Source: Pseudomonadota bacterium
GTDB taxonomy: Bacteria > Myxococcota_A > UBA796 > CAJQPC01
Assembly (NCBI GenBank): GCA_024228935.1
Contig: JAAESX010000193.1
Coordinates: 1-51,429 of the forward strand
Direction of reading: 5' to 3'
Length of the DNA stretch: 51,429 nt
This document shows positions 8,572-17,251 of this stretch, piece after piece. Position 1 is the stretch's first letter. Every line of letters starts with the position of its first letter. The translations under genes were made by a program, and so were the position numbers. The notes beneath the pieces were generated by a model. The model saw only the letters and a list, made by a program, of their open reading frames with translations. It had not been told where the DNA came from and did not search any database.

Positions 8572-11475
8572 ATGCGACAGGCGCTGGCCGCCTTCTGGAC
8601 CCGAGTCATGCACATCGTCCCCGCTCCCGTTCGGCGCCTGGGCGCCCGGATGTTCGCTCCGCTGGAGCGGTGGTGGGGGACTCTGTCGGGCCGCGAGCGG
8701 ATCCACGCCTACGGCCTGGCGCTCCTGGTCGTCGGCTTCGTCGCCCACTTTCTTTGCTACGCCGTCTTCTACATCGAGGACGCGGGCATCTCGATCGCCT
8801 ACGCGCGGAACTTCGTCGCGGGCGAGGGCTGGGTCACCTACGCCGGGGGCGAGCGCGTCGAGGGCTTCAGCAACCCCCTGTGGACCTGGCTCATCGGGCT
8901 GTGGATGCTGGTCGGCGTCAGCGGCTGGACCTCGGTCAAGATCATGGGCGCGGTCTTCGGGGCCATGTGCCTGCCGCTGTCGTACCTGCTCGCGCGGGAG
9001 TGTCGGCCCGACGCCGACGACCACGTGCCGATGCTGCCCCCCGTCTTCCTGGCGGCCAGCACCACCTTCGCCGTGTGGTGCGCGAGCGGACTAGAGAACG
9101 GCCTGTTCTGCGTGCTGATGGCGGCCGGCGCCTGGCGGGTCCTGGTCGAGAGCCGCAAGAACGAAGCGCTCGCGATGCCGTGGTCGGCCGTGCTGTTCCT
9201 CGGCCTGGCCATCACGCGGCCCGAGGGCATCGTCTACGCCGCGGCCGCCGGGCTCATCCGACTGCTCGCCGCGGTCCGCGACCGGAACGTCGTGAAGCCG
9301 ATTGGGCTTTGGCTGGGCGTCTTCTTCATCCCGCTCGCCGCGTACCACGCCTGGCGGTACGACTACTTCGCGTGGGCGTTCCCCAACACCTACTACGCCA
9401 AGATGGACGGCGAGAACCGCTTCCGTCCGTGGGCCTGGAACACGCGCGGCTGGAAGTACGCGGTCAACTGGGCCTCGGCCTTCGGCATCGCCTACGTGGC
9501 GCCGCTCTTCGCGGTCGGGCTGGTCGGACTCCGTGACAAGCGCCGCTGGCTGGTGGTCCTGGCGACCGTCCTCGGCGTCGTCTTCCTGGTCTGGGAGGGG
9601 CGCTCCGGCGTGCCGGCCGACTTCGACCCGGACTGGCTCGCGTACCTGCAGCGACATTGGGACCGGACCCGCACCATCTTCGTGCTCGCCTCGGTCAGCC
9701 TGCTCACCACGGCGCTGACCCCTGGCACCGCGGTCCGCCGCATCGGCCTCTCGCTCATCGGCGTGGGCGTCATCCTGCTCGGGATGTTCGGACTGCCGAA
9801 GGACGTGATGCTCTACGCGGTCGGCCTGGGCGGCGGGCTCGTCTTCCTGGCGACGGTGGCCCAGACCGAGCGGACCGCGCTCGCGAAGCTGATGGTGGTT
9901 CTGCTCGCCAGCGCCGGCCTGTTCTTCGTCGTCTACTCGGGCGGCGACTGGATGAAGCAGTGGCGCTTCTTCAGCTACCTGGCGGTGCCGGTGTTCGTGT
10001 TGCTCGGCCTGGGGCTGGGCGAGCTCCTTCTCCTGCTCCCGGGCGGCGCCAGGAGGCTCGGTCGCGTGCCGCTGCGAGGCGTCTACGCCGTCGTGCTCAC
10101 GGCGCTGTTGATCGTGCCCAACCTCTGGCAGTCGATCCACGCCGCGCCGAGCCCCGAGACCAGCGTCAGCAACGTCTACCAGCGGGTCAAGTACATGACC
10201 TGGGTGCAGGAGCGTCTGCACCTCGAGCGGGTCACCCTGTTCGACGTCGACATGGGCGCGCACATGTTCTACACGGACTGGCGCATCGTCGACGTGGCGG
10301 GCCTCGTGGACGTGTCGATGGCCCGGCACAACTACCAGAAGGCCTTCATCCGCGAGTACGTGATCCAGGAGAGCGCTCCGGACTTCGCGCACCAGCACGG
10401 CGGCTGGGCCAACAAGACCAAGATCAAGTCCCACCCCGAGTGGAAGCAGGACTACATCGAGATCCCCGGCTACGCGACGGGCCGGACCGCGCTGCACATC
10501 GGCAACCACGTGCGGAAGAACATCTTCGTCCGTCCCGCCTACGAGGGCGCGGACTACGCTAGCGTGAAGCTCCAGCGGGGGGTCGAGGTCGAGGGCCTCG
10601 AGGTCGTCTCTCCCGTGGTGCCCCAGGCCGGCAAGCTGTTCGTCGAGTACTGGCTCCGGGCTGGGTACCGGAAGGAAGGACTGCGGGTCTACGCGGTGCT
10701 CGATGACGGCGCCGGTCAGCGCGCTCTGACGTCGCTCCCGCCGGCGTACGACTGGTACGACGTGGACAGCTGGAAGGCGTCTGAGCACATCCGCAATCGG
10801 TACGACTTCGACCTGTCCGAGGACCTGGGTGAGGGCACCTACCGCCTGGGACTCATCGTCATGGACCAGGCGACGGGGCAGGTCCTGCAGGCCGTGAGCG
10901 AGGACGAGCGCTTCTCCGACGGCGTGCTGTGGCTTGATGCCCCGGTCGAGATCACTTCGCGTGCGCTGGCCGAGGACGCCGCGGTCGAAGATCACGACCG
11001 CGCGATCGAGCTCCTGGCCGAAGGGCAGTGCGAGGCCGGGCTCGAGGCCTGGCGCCAGGCTCGCTACCACCTGTGGAAGGACCGTCGGTGGCGGACCCAG
11101 CGCGAGGACGCCGTCGGGACCGCGGCCGCCCGTTGCTACGTCGGTCGCGCGGAGGCCGCTGCCGAGGAGGAGAGCCGCATTCGCTGGTTGGTCGAGGCCC
11201 GCGTGCACGACCACCACGACGACGCGGTGCTGGACGCGAGCGAGCCGCTGGCCGAGGAGCTCACCCTGCGCGGGGACGCGCTGTTCGACGACCGCGACTG
11301 GGACGGCGCCTACTACGCATACGCCGACGCGCTGAAGCTCGACCCGACGCGCGCCTGGACCCGCCGCAAGGCCGAGATCGTCCGCGACGTGCGCCTCGGC
11401 ATCGAGGGCAAGGTCAAGGACAGCGCGAAGAAGCGGAAGGACGCGCTCGAACTCCAGGACAAGGGCGAGGAGTAG
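8572..11475 (+). CDS. polytopic GT-C-type glycosyltransferase with C-terminal helical repeats
   Basis: 967 residues. After a short cytoplasmic segment and the first membrane helix comes IEDAGISIAYARNFVAGEGW then VEGFSNPLWTWL. This matches the first extracytoplasmic loop of bacterial GT-C lipid-sugar-dependent transferases of the AftB-like type (D/E-D-A-x-I-x-Y-x-x-N plus E-G-x-x-N-x-L-W). About ten membrane helices follow to residue about 530, then a soluble region (about 540-780) and a C-terminal TPR-like segment (about 790-940) with RAIELLAEGQ and WDGAYYAYADALKLDP. The ATG at 8572 lies after the preceding stop; an in-frame GTG upstream would overlap that gene. Probably transfers a sugar in the envelope; donor and acceptor unknown. 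Confidence 0.8.
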   Translation: MRQALAAFWTRVMHIVPAPVRRLGARMFAPLERWWGTLSGRERIHAYGLALLVVGFVAHFLCYAVFYIEDAGISIAYARNFVAGEGWVTYAGGERVEGFSNPLWTWLIGLWMLVGVSGWTSVKIMGAVFGAMCLPLSYLLARECRPDADDHVPMLPPVFLAASTTFAVWCASGLENGLFCVLMAAGAWRVLVESRKNEALAMPWSAVLFLGLAITRPEGIVYAAAAGLIRLLAAVRDRNVVKPIGLWLGVFFIPLAAYHAWRYDYFAWAFPNTYYAKMDGENRFRPWAWNTRGWKYAVNWASAFGIAYVAPLFAVGLVGLRDKRRWLVVLATVLGVVFLVWEGRSGVPADFDPDWLAYLQRHWDRTRTIFVLASVSLLTTALTPGTAVRRIGLSLIGVGVILLGMFGLPKDVMLYAVGLGGGLVFLATVAQTERTALAKLMVVLLASAGLFFVVYSGGDWMKQWRFFSYLAVPVFVLLGLGLGELLLLLPGGARRLGRVPLRGVYAVVLTALLIVPNLWQSIHAAPSPETSVSNVYQRVKYMTWVQERLHLERVTLFDVDMGAHMFYTDWRIVDVAGLVDVSMARHNYQKAFIREYVIQESAPDFAHQHGGWANKTKIKSHPEWKQDYIEIPGYATGRTALHIGNHVRKNIFVRPAYEGADYASVKLQRGVEVEGLEVVSPVVPQAGKLFVEYWLRAGYRKEGLRVYAVLDDGAGQRALTSLPPAYDWYDVDSWKASEHIRNRYDFDLSEDLGEGTYRLGLIVMDQATGQVLQAVSEDERFSDGVLWLDAPVEITSRALAEDAAVEDHDRAIELLAEGQCEAGLEAWRQARYHLWKDRRWRTQREDAVGTAAARCYVGRAEAAAEEESRIRWLVEARVHDHHDDAVLDASEPLAEELTLRGDALFDDRDWDGAYYAYADALKLDPTRAWTRRKAEIVRDVRLGIEGKVKDSAKKRKDALELQDKGEE

Positions 11476-11484
11476 ACGCCGGCG

Positions 11485-12015
11485 TCAGCTCTTCAGGAAG
11501 CGGTTCCAGGTGACCCAGGCCAGGACGACGACCATCAGCGGCACACCGACCATCGGCGCGGCGTAGACGGCCAGCGCCAGGAACGCCGCCAGGATCCCCC
11601 AGACCCACCAGTCCAGGCTGCCCTTGGCCGCCGGTGGTACGACCTCGGCGTCCACGATCAGCGTGATGCGGCCGGCCCGAGGCTCTCGCAGGTCCCACTC
11701 CCGGTCCTCGGTGGCTTCGAGCAGGACCTCGCCGACCGCCTCGCGCAGGCGAGACCGGCCGTCGATCGCATGCTTGCCGCGGCCGGTGATGAAGTGGACC
11801 GCGCCGCTCTCGAGCTCCTCGGCGATCTGGATCACCCGCTCGGTGACTTCGAGGGCGAGCTTGATCGACAGGTCGTGCAGGTCCACGACCGGGACGTGTC
11901 CCTCGACCCACAGGTGGCTGCTCGGCTTCCACGGGCGCTCGGCGTTCCAGGAGAGCGACTTCGCGTCGTCCTCGATGCCGTCGAGAGCACGCGCCAGGCG
12001 CGCGAGATCGGTCAC
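11485..12015 (-). CDS. Smr-domain protein with C-terminal membrane anchor
   Basis: 176 residues from a GTG overlapping the preceding gene's stop (GTGA). The Smr signature is visible as VVDLHDLSIKLALEVTERVI and HFITGRGKHA (DLH and the G-x-G-x-H loop), the fold found at the C-terminus of MutS2, which has nuclease activity in several proteins. The C-terminus has two hydrophobic helices (about 135-170, WWVWGILAAFLALAVYAAPM then VPLMVVVLAWVTW) and a basic end. A membrane-tethered Smr domain is uncommon. Third gene of a minus-strand operon with a DnaC-like ATPase, which points to a role around DNA replication; this is contextual inference. Confidence 0.8.
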   Translation of the reverse strand: MTDLARLARALDGIEDDAKSLSWNAERPWKPSSHLWVEGHVPVVDLHDLSIKLALEVTERVIQIAEELESGAVHFITGRGKHAIDGRSRLREAVGEVLLEATEDREWDLREPRAGRITLIVDAEVVPPAAKGSLDWWVWGILAAFLALAVYAAPMVGVPLMVVVLAWVTWNRFLKS

Positions 12016-12887
12016 GGCAGCTGGCGGTGGTCGATGCGGGTGAGGCCGATGGGCTTGAACTCCACCATCTCGGTCAGGCGGCTGTACACACGGTCGGAGA
12101 CGCGGTCGCCCAGCGTCTGGGCGTCCTCCTTCTCCTTGGCCGAGCCCGACCCGACGAGCGACAGGTTCCGGGGCGCTCGCCCGGTGGCGGGGCCCGGCAT
12201 GTAGTTGGTCGTCCCGACGAGCGTGATCTGGCCGTTGTACGCGCGGCTGACCAGCTCGTCGAGGACCTGGAGCTCCCACTCGGTGCAGCGTCCCTTCCCC
12301 AGCTCGTCGATGGCCAGGACGTCGCAGTCCATGACCTCGTCGAGGATGTCGGCGACGCTCGTGTGCCGCTGGTCGAACGTGCGCTTCAGGTCCGAGAGCA
12401 GGTGGGTGAACTCGACGAACCGGGCGCGAGCGCCGTGGGCGAACGCGATCTCTCGCAGCGCCGATGCGAGCAGGTGCGTCTTGCCGCGACCGACCGGACC
12501 GAAGAGCACGAAGCCGGGGTGGCTGGGCTTGAAGTCCTCGGCCCACTTCTTCAGGTACACGAGCTCGGGCGCCGCACCCGGTAGCGTCATGTTCCAGCTC
12601 ATGAACGTCGAGCCGCCGTGTCGCGCCGGCAGCTTGATGCGGTTGTAGAGCGCGATCCGGTCGGGCAGCAGCCGGCACTTGCAGCGCAGCCATCGGCCAT
12701 CGACGAAGGCGCGACCTGTGTCCTTGCAGCGCGGGCACCATGCGGCGTCCGGCTCCGGGCTCGAGCTCGGGCTGACCACGCAGGTGCACAGGGCTCCCCG
12801 AGCGGCGCCCTCATGAGCACCGACGATCATGCCCAGGCCCCGACAGATGGGGCAGCCGCGGGCGGGTTCGGGGGTCGCGACGGTCAT
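12012..12887 (-). CDS. DnaC/IstB-like replicative helicase loader ATPase with two Cys modules
   Basis: 291 residues. The ATPase core has Walker A GPVGRGKTH (130-138) and Walker B CDVLAIDELGKG (near 195), as in the DnaC/DnaI/IstB AAA+ family; the motif RSAYNGQI-type sensor region and C-terminal Arg residues follow. The N-terminus carries two consecutive Cys modules, C12-x2-C15...C34-x-C36 and C51-x2-C54...C69-x-C71, each with a CxxCxGxG-like start, probably two zinc ribbons. DnaI-type loaders have one N-terminal zinc domain; a duplication is unusual. The ATG overlaps the upstream gene's stop by four bases (ATGA) and the Smr gene overlaps its end. No transposase of IS21 type is adjacent, so a helicase loader is more likely than IstB. 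Confidence 0.82.
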   Translation of the reverse strand: MTVATPEPARGCPICRGLGMIVGAHEGAARGALCTCVVSPSSSPEPDAAWCPRCKDTGRAFVDGRWLRCKCRLLPDRIALYNRIKLPARHGGSTFMSWNMTLPGAAPELVYLKKWAEDFKPSHPGFVLFGPVGRGKTHLLASALREIAFAHGARARFVEFTHLLSDLKRTFDQRHTSVADILDEVMDCDVLAIDELGKGRCTEWELQVLDELVSRAYNGQITLVGTTNYMPGPATGRAPRNLSLVGSGSAKEKEDAQTLGDRVSDRVYSRLTEMVEFKPIGLTRIDHRQLP

Positions 12888-13495
12888 CCGTGGACCGTAT
12901 CCCAGATGTGCTTCGCCGACAGGAGGGGGTGCCGCTGGCGCAGTCGATCCCGCGCCACGCCTTCCAGCGCGCGCTCCCATGAGCCCTCGTCCAGCATGTC
13001 GCGAAGCGCGGCGAGCTCCTCCTCGGCCTCAGCGCGGAATGCCGCCCGATCGCAGGCCGCCCAGAGCTCCTCGATCGTTCGACGCGCGACATCCACGGCG
13101 GCCGCGACGAGCGCCTCGCCTTCGAGCGCCGACAGCGCCGCCAGCTCGACCGACGCCTGCACCTCGTGGGGGACATCGCTGCTCGCCAGCGCCTGGACCA
13201 CGTCGGCGAGGGCGCCCTTCGCAGCTGGGGGGACCGGCTCGCGCTTGTTCACGACGGTCTGCGCGTTTCGCAGCGAGAGCGGCGTCTTCACGCGCTTGAT
13301 CCGCCTCTTTTCGGCCGCCTGGTCGAGTGCACGGCAGATGAGGCCGACCTCGACCCCCTCGTCCATCCAGCGCAGGAGGAGCCGGCTGTCGTGCCCCGAC
13401 AGGAAGGGCGCGCCGCCGCGCAGGTGGACCAGGTAGGCCCGGACCTGCTCGGCGTCGTCGCTGCGGTCGTGTCCGTCTCGACGGTCGTCTGACAA
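12884..13495 (-). CDS. unknown helical protein, first gene of the helicase-loader operon
   Basis: 203 residues from a TTG start (MSDDRRDGHDRSDDAEQV...). Predicted helical with an acidic/basic N-terminus and a central segment GHDSRLLLRWMDEGVEVGLI, then RNAQTVVNKREPVPPAAKG. It ends HPLLSAKHIWDTVHG. No family recognised. Its four-base overlap with the DnaC-like gene suggests strict co-expression; in Firmicutes the loader works with DnaB/DnaD-type primosome proteins, so an analogous adaptor role is possible but unproven. The TTG is the only upstream start that keeps the acidic N-terminus. Confidence 0.65.
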   Translation of the reverse strand: MSDDRRDGHDRSDDAEQVRAYLVHLRGGAPFLSGHDSRLLLRWMDEGVEVGLICRALDQAAEKRRIKRVKTPLSLRNAQTVVNKREPVPPAAKGALADVVQALASSDVPHEVQASVELAALSALEGEALVAAAVDVARRTIEELWAACDRAAFRAEAEEELAALRDMLDEGSWERALEGVARDRLRQRHPLLSAKHIWDTVHG

Positions 13496-13512
13496 AACGG
13501 CGGATCCCGCTG

Positions 13513-13520
13513 GTTAAACT
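13513..13520. promoter_or_regulatory. candidate overlapping -10 elements in a divergent intergenic region
   Basis: GGTTAAACT contains TAAACT on the plus strand (13515-13520, 49 bases before the ATG at 13570) and GTTTAAC on the minus strand toward the TTG at 13495. It is AT-rich against a very GC-rich background. Confidence 0.35.
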
Positions 13521-13569
13521 CCGCCGTCCTCTACCCCGATCCACGCCCCCCCGATCCAAGAGAGTGTCG

Positions 13570-14772
13570 ATGCGCTGGTCCCTGCTGCTGACGATGATGG
13601 CGGGTCTCTCCTTCTCCTCCCAGGCGTTCGCGCAGGACGAGGACGAAGACGAAGACGAGATCGACTTCACCGACGACACGTTCGATCTGGACGACTTCGA
13701 CGCCGAAGACGAGGAAGACGACATCGAGATCGAGCGCCTCGACGAAGGCGACGATCTCGACGCCAGCGACGAGCCGATCGACGACGACGACTACGGCGGG
13801 GACCCTGACGGCGAAGAGCTGGACTTCTCGGACGAGCTCGACGAGCTCGACGACGACGAGATCGGCGGCGAAGGCCAGGACAACGTCGAGATCTACCGGT
13901 CGTTCATCGACAACATGGACGACCTGGGGCCCGAAGAGGAGCTCATCTCGTGGGAGGAGTACCTCGACGAGTACCCGAACACGTTGTTCCGTGACCGCAT
14001 CGAGCGGCGCATGGAAGAGGTGCAGGACGGCATCTACGGCGCCCGCATCGACGACGGCAGCAGCGGCTACGTCGACGCCAAGGACCGCGAGATCGGCCTG
14101 ACCAACCCGCAGATGCTCGTCGGCGTCGACCCGCGGACCAAGGCCCGTGTCTCGGTCGAGCTCGGCCTCCCGGCCTACTACGCGGCGGGCGTGGACTTCG
14201 AGTACCAGCTCATGCGCGAGCTCTCGCTGCACGCTGGGTACCAGAGCCGCTACACCGGCGGAAACCTGGAGTTTGGCGCCAAGTACGCGTTCATCAAGTC
14301 GGCGCGCACGAACCTGGTGACCACCGCCATCCTCGACGTGCACTACAACGTCGATCCGGGCTTCCTGGGCGTTCGGCCCCAGCTCGCCGGCGGCAAGATC
14401 TTCGACGTCGGAGGCGGCCTGCAGGTGCTCGCCCAGGCCGGCGTGGACTGGGAGGTCGCCCGTCTCGACGGCGCGCCCTTCGGCAGCATCCGGTACATCG
14501 GCGGCGCCCACGTGCACTACCAGGCCAGCGACGTGGTCGGCGTGTTTGCCGAGGGCTCGCTCAACATCAAGCCGTCCGGTGACCCCGACCTGGCCAACTT
14601 CGGCTTCAACGTCGTCAGCTTCGGTCTGAAGTTCAGCCCACCGTCGCAGCCCGCGTACATCGGCCTGAACGCCAACGTGCCCGCCCAGTACAACTTCTGG
14701 GGCTACCACTACGGCGCGGTCCAGGCCGACGCGGTCTGGTACCTGGACGACTACCTCGAGCCGGCGTTCTGA
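13570..14772 (+). CDS. outer-membrane beta-barrel protein with a highly acidic N-terminal region
   Basis: 400 residues. The signal peptide MRWSLLLTMMAGLSFSSQAFA is of ordinary length. The ATG at 13570 is preferred over the GTG at 13564 because AAGAGAG then sits at a normal ribosome-binding distance. Mature residues about 1-100 are almost entirely Asp and Glu interspersed with hydrophobics (DEDEDEDEIDFTDDTFDLDD). Residues about 165-400 are a beta-barrel domain with alternating patterns (ELSLHAGYQSRYTGGNLEFG, TNLVTTAILDVHYNVDPG) and a terminal Phe (YLEPAF). The acidic segment may bind divalent cations or the positively charged surface of partners. Function unknown; ends eight bases before a convergent gene. 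Confidence 0.8.
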   Translation: MRWSLLLTMMAGLSFSSQAFAQDEDEDEDEIDFTDDTFDLDDFDAEDEEDDIEIERLDEGDDLDASDEPIDDDDYGGDPDGEELDFSDELDELDDDEIGGEGQDNVEIYRSFIDNMDDLGPEEELISWEEYLDEYPNTLFRDRIERRMEEVQDGIYGARIDDGSSGYVDAKDREIGLTNPQMLVGVDPRTKARVSVELGLPAYYAAGVDFEYQLMRELSLHAGYQSRYTGGNLEFGAKYAFIKSARTNLVTTAILDVHYNVDPGFLGVRPQLAGGKIFDVGGGLQVLAQAGVDWEVARLDGAPFGSIRYIGGAHVHYQASDVVGVFAEGSLNIKPSGDPDLANFGFNVVSFGLKFSPPSQPAYIGLNANVPAQYNFWGYHYGAVQADAVWYLDDYLEPAF

Positions 14773-14779
14773 GAGGCCT

Positions 14780-15685
14780 TCAGGCGACCTGGGTCGCGAA
14801 GTCCAACAGCCGATCCGCGACGTCCTGGGGTCTCTCCGAGAACGGGGAGTGCCCCCATCCCTCGGGGCGAGCGAGCTCGACGCGCGGCAGGTTCGCCAGG
14901 AAGTACTCCAGGTCAGCCGGCGTGAACATCCGCTCCTGCTGTCCCCAGTAGAGACGGGTCGGCATGGTCAGCCGCGCGAGCACCGCGGGCTGGATGTGGT
15001 CGTCGTCTGTCATGCGCTCGATGAACCCGTGCACGTAGGGCTGGTTCAGCTGGCCGAGCACGATGCGTCGGACCCAGCGCTCGAGCGGCATCTTGGCCGC
15101 GAAGAGTCGATCCATGAACGTCTGGGCTTCATCGAGCGTTCGGATCGAGAAGCGCCCCAGCATCGCCGCGAACTCGCCGTCGGACATCACCGCACCGGCC
15201 GGGGAGATGAGGAACAGGCCGCGGACCTTGTCGGGGTGGGCCGACGCGAAGTGGATCGCTGCGTAGCCCCCCAGGCTGCTGCCGAAGACCACGGCGGGCT
15301 CATCGAGGGTGCTGGCCATCGACTCGATCGCTGCGGCCCGCACGGTGGTGCCGCAGAGCCCGTCAGCCGGCGTCGAGCTCTGGCCGTGGCCGAGGAGGTC
15401 CGGCACGATGATGTGCGAGAAGTGGGCGGTCAGCTTCGGCAGCAGCGACCGGAAGTGACCCGAGCGGGACGACAGCCCGTGCTGCAGGATGACCGGTGGC
15501 AGCCCGCCGGCGCCCCGGCGTTCCATGACGTGGACGGTGCCAGCGCTGGTCTCCAGGTGGCGGCCCCGGAAGCCCAGGAACTTCAGGTACGAGTGACTCA
15601 GCCAGTCGACGATGCGGACCACGTACATCCAAGGTAGTCGCCGACCGGCTGTCGACCAAGGTCCGTTCCTGTTGGCTGCTGACAT
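14780..15685 (-). CDS. alpha/beta-fold hydrolase
   Basis: 301 residues. Standard alpha/beta hydrolase landmarks: oxyanion HG (LQHGLSS, 69-73), IIVPDLLGHGQSS (92-104), nucleophile elbow GSSLGG with Ser137, and GWGHSPF with His279. The acidic member of the triad would lie in WGQQERMFTP, where the usual WGxxDxxxP Asp is replaced by Glu. Similar to esterases and C-C hydrolases of the MhpC group; the substrate cannot be read from sequence. An alternative start at Met20 (15628) would remove a 19-residue polar extension and begin with an amphipathic helix. Divergent from the leucine-rich lipoprotein gene. Confidence 0.85.
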   Translation of the reverse strand: MSAANRNGPWSTAGRRLPWMYVVRIVDWLSHSYLKFLGFRGRHLETSAGTVHVMERRGAGGLPPVILQHGLSSRSGHFRSLLPKLTAHFSHIIVPDLLGHGQSSTPADGLCGTTVRAAAIESMASTLDEPAVVFGSSLGGYAAIHFASAHPDKVRGLFLISPAGAVMSDGEFAAMLGRFSIRTLDEAQTFMDRLFAAKMPLERWVRRIVLGQLNQPYVHGFIERMTDDDHIQPAVLARLTMPTRLYWGQQERMFTPADLEYFLANLPRVELARPEGWGHSPFSERPQDVADRLLDFATQVA

Positions 15686-15729
15686 CAGCCTGATTCTGGT
15701 TTGAAGGCAGCTCGCCGAGGCGCCCGTCG

Positions 15730-15735
15730 TAGTAC
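15730..15735 (+). promoter_or_regulatory. -10-like TAGTAC, six bases before the start codon
   Basis: TAGTAC at 15730-15735 then CTCGAC then ATG at 15742. No Shine-Dalgarno sequence fits. One of the window's set of TA-N10-start signals that predict a leaderless transcript. Confidence 0.4.
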
Positions 15736-15741
15736 CTCGAC

Positions 15742-17212
15742 ATGACGCTCCTGCTGCTGGCCTGTTCCTCGCCTTCGACCGACCTCGCGGTCTCCGAGAA
15801 GGGGTTCGGCTCGCCTCCGCCGATCCCGCGCACGATGGGGACCGTCCGCCGACCCGGCTGCGGGGACCTGGAGGAGGGGTACTTCTTGAACGTCCGGACC
15901 GCCGACGACATGGCTGAGCTGCGCGACTACGACGTCGCCCGCGACGAGCTGGACATCCGGGGCATCCCCGGCGTGACCGACCTCGTCTGCCTGGCCCGCA
16001 CCGAGCAGCTGACCATCAACGATGCCGAGGACCTGGTGCGCGTCGAGCTCTCGGATCTGGCGGTCGAAGCGCTGCAGCTCGACGACAACCCGGCGGTCAC
16101 CGAGATCGTGCTGGACGACATCCGGAACTGGTCGGACGGCGGGACAGGCTTTTCGGACGGCGTGCAGATCGGCGACCACCCGGCGCTGACCCGCCTGGCC
16201 GTGACCAACTCGACCCTGCCGCTCTTGAACATCAACACGGATGTGGCCGACCTCAGCGAGATCCAGGCGACGGTCGAGACGATGCTCATCTCGAGCCACA
16301 CGCTGGCGGATCTCAGCTCGCTGTCGGCGTCGGTCGAGTCCCTGGCCGTCGAGGGCGACCTGCTCCAGACGCTCGAGCTGGCCGACATCGAGGGGATGGC
16401 GGTCCGTGTCGGGGATGTGCCCGCGCTCACCGCGCTGGGATCGCAGCGGCCGGTCACGATGGAGCACCTGTACATCTGGGACGCGCCCTTGCTGGAGGAC
16501 CTCTCCCTGCTGCAGGACCTGGAGACAGCCGTCGGCCTGTCGTTCGACGATCTTCCAGCCGAGGACCTGCACCTGGATGCGCTCGTCGAGGTCGAGACGC
16601 TGCACCTGATCGACCTCGAGGGGATCGACGACATCTCGTTCCCGTCGCTCGAGGAAGCGGGGACGATCTCGCTCGACCACGGCTCGGACGAGGCCGACAT
16701 CGATCTGGTCGGGATCGACATCGACACGCTGGCGGTCTACCTGGACGGTGGACTTCGACGACGTCGCGCTGCTCGAGATCCTGGGGATCGACGATGGCAG
16801 TTCGGTCGAGGTCGTGCCGGACGAGCTGAACGCCGTGCTCATCGCCTACTGCGCTGGGGACGGTGAGATCGACCTGTCCGCCGTCACCGAGGTCACCGGA
16901 CGCTTCAAGGTCTGGCAGTGCACGCCGCTGGCCCACCTCTCGATGCCTTTCGAGTCCGTCGGGGGCAATCTGGTCTTCGACGAGACCGGACTCGTCGAGA
17001 TCGATGCGCCGACGCTGGAGAGCATGGGCGGGAGCCCGCAGATCGTCGACAACCCGGACCTGTCGGACATCTCCGACCTGATGGGCCTTGTCGAGGGCGG
17101 CGGGGACGTCACGATCTCGGGCAACCTCAACCTGGCGGCCGAGGACGTCGCCGCGCTGATCGAGGCCATCGACGCCATCGGCGGCACCGTCACGGTCAAG
17201 GACAACGGGTAG
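15742..17212 (+). pseudogene. leucine-rich-repeat-like lipoprotein, single-base frameshift
   Basis: The first frame encodes MTLLLLAC (lipobox, Cys8) and a long run of short beta-type repeats (LTINDAEDLVRVELSDLAVE, ALQLDDNPAVTEIVLDD, ...) resembling bacterial leucine-rich or receptor-L-type solenoids, up to LAVYLDG near 16747. From there the +1 frame continues the same fold (VDFDDVALLEILGID ... GDVTISGNLNL ... IGGTVTVKDNG) to the TAG at 17210-17212. Removing one G from GGTGG at about 16746-16751 gives an intact protein of about 489 residues. A paralogue lies at 20010-20854. Either a sequencing error, a recent mutation or (less likely) recoding. Surface-exposed by lipidation; ligand unknown. 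Confidence 0.75.
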
Positions 17213-17239
17213 GCCCGGTCGGTGCTCCTCGGGGTCGAC

Positions 17240-17245
17240 TATGGT
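17240..17245 (+). promoter_or_regulatory. -10-like TATGGT, six bases before the start codon
   Basis: TATGGT then TCCTCC then ATG at 17252. The spacer is pyrimidine-rich, so no ribosome binding site is possible; this supports a leaderless start and separate transcription from the upstream gene. Confidence 0.5.
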
Positions 17246-17251
17246 TCCTCC

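Noticed and set aside
12012..12887. IstB of an IS21 element
   Set aside because: No IstA-type transposase or terminal repeats are adjacent, and the N-terminal Cys modules are not an IstB feature.
14780..15685. BioH pimeloyl-ACP methyl ester esterase
   Set aside because: The hydrolase has an N-terminal extension and a Glu in place of the triad Asp, is not near the bio genes, and lacks specific BioH features.
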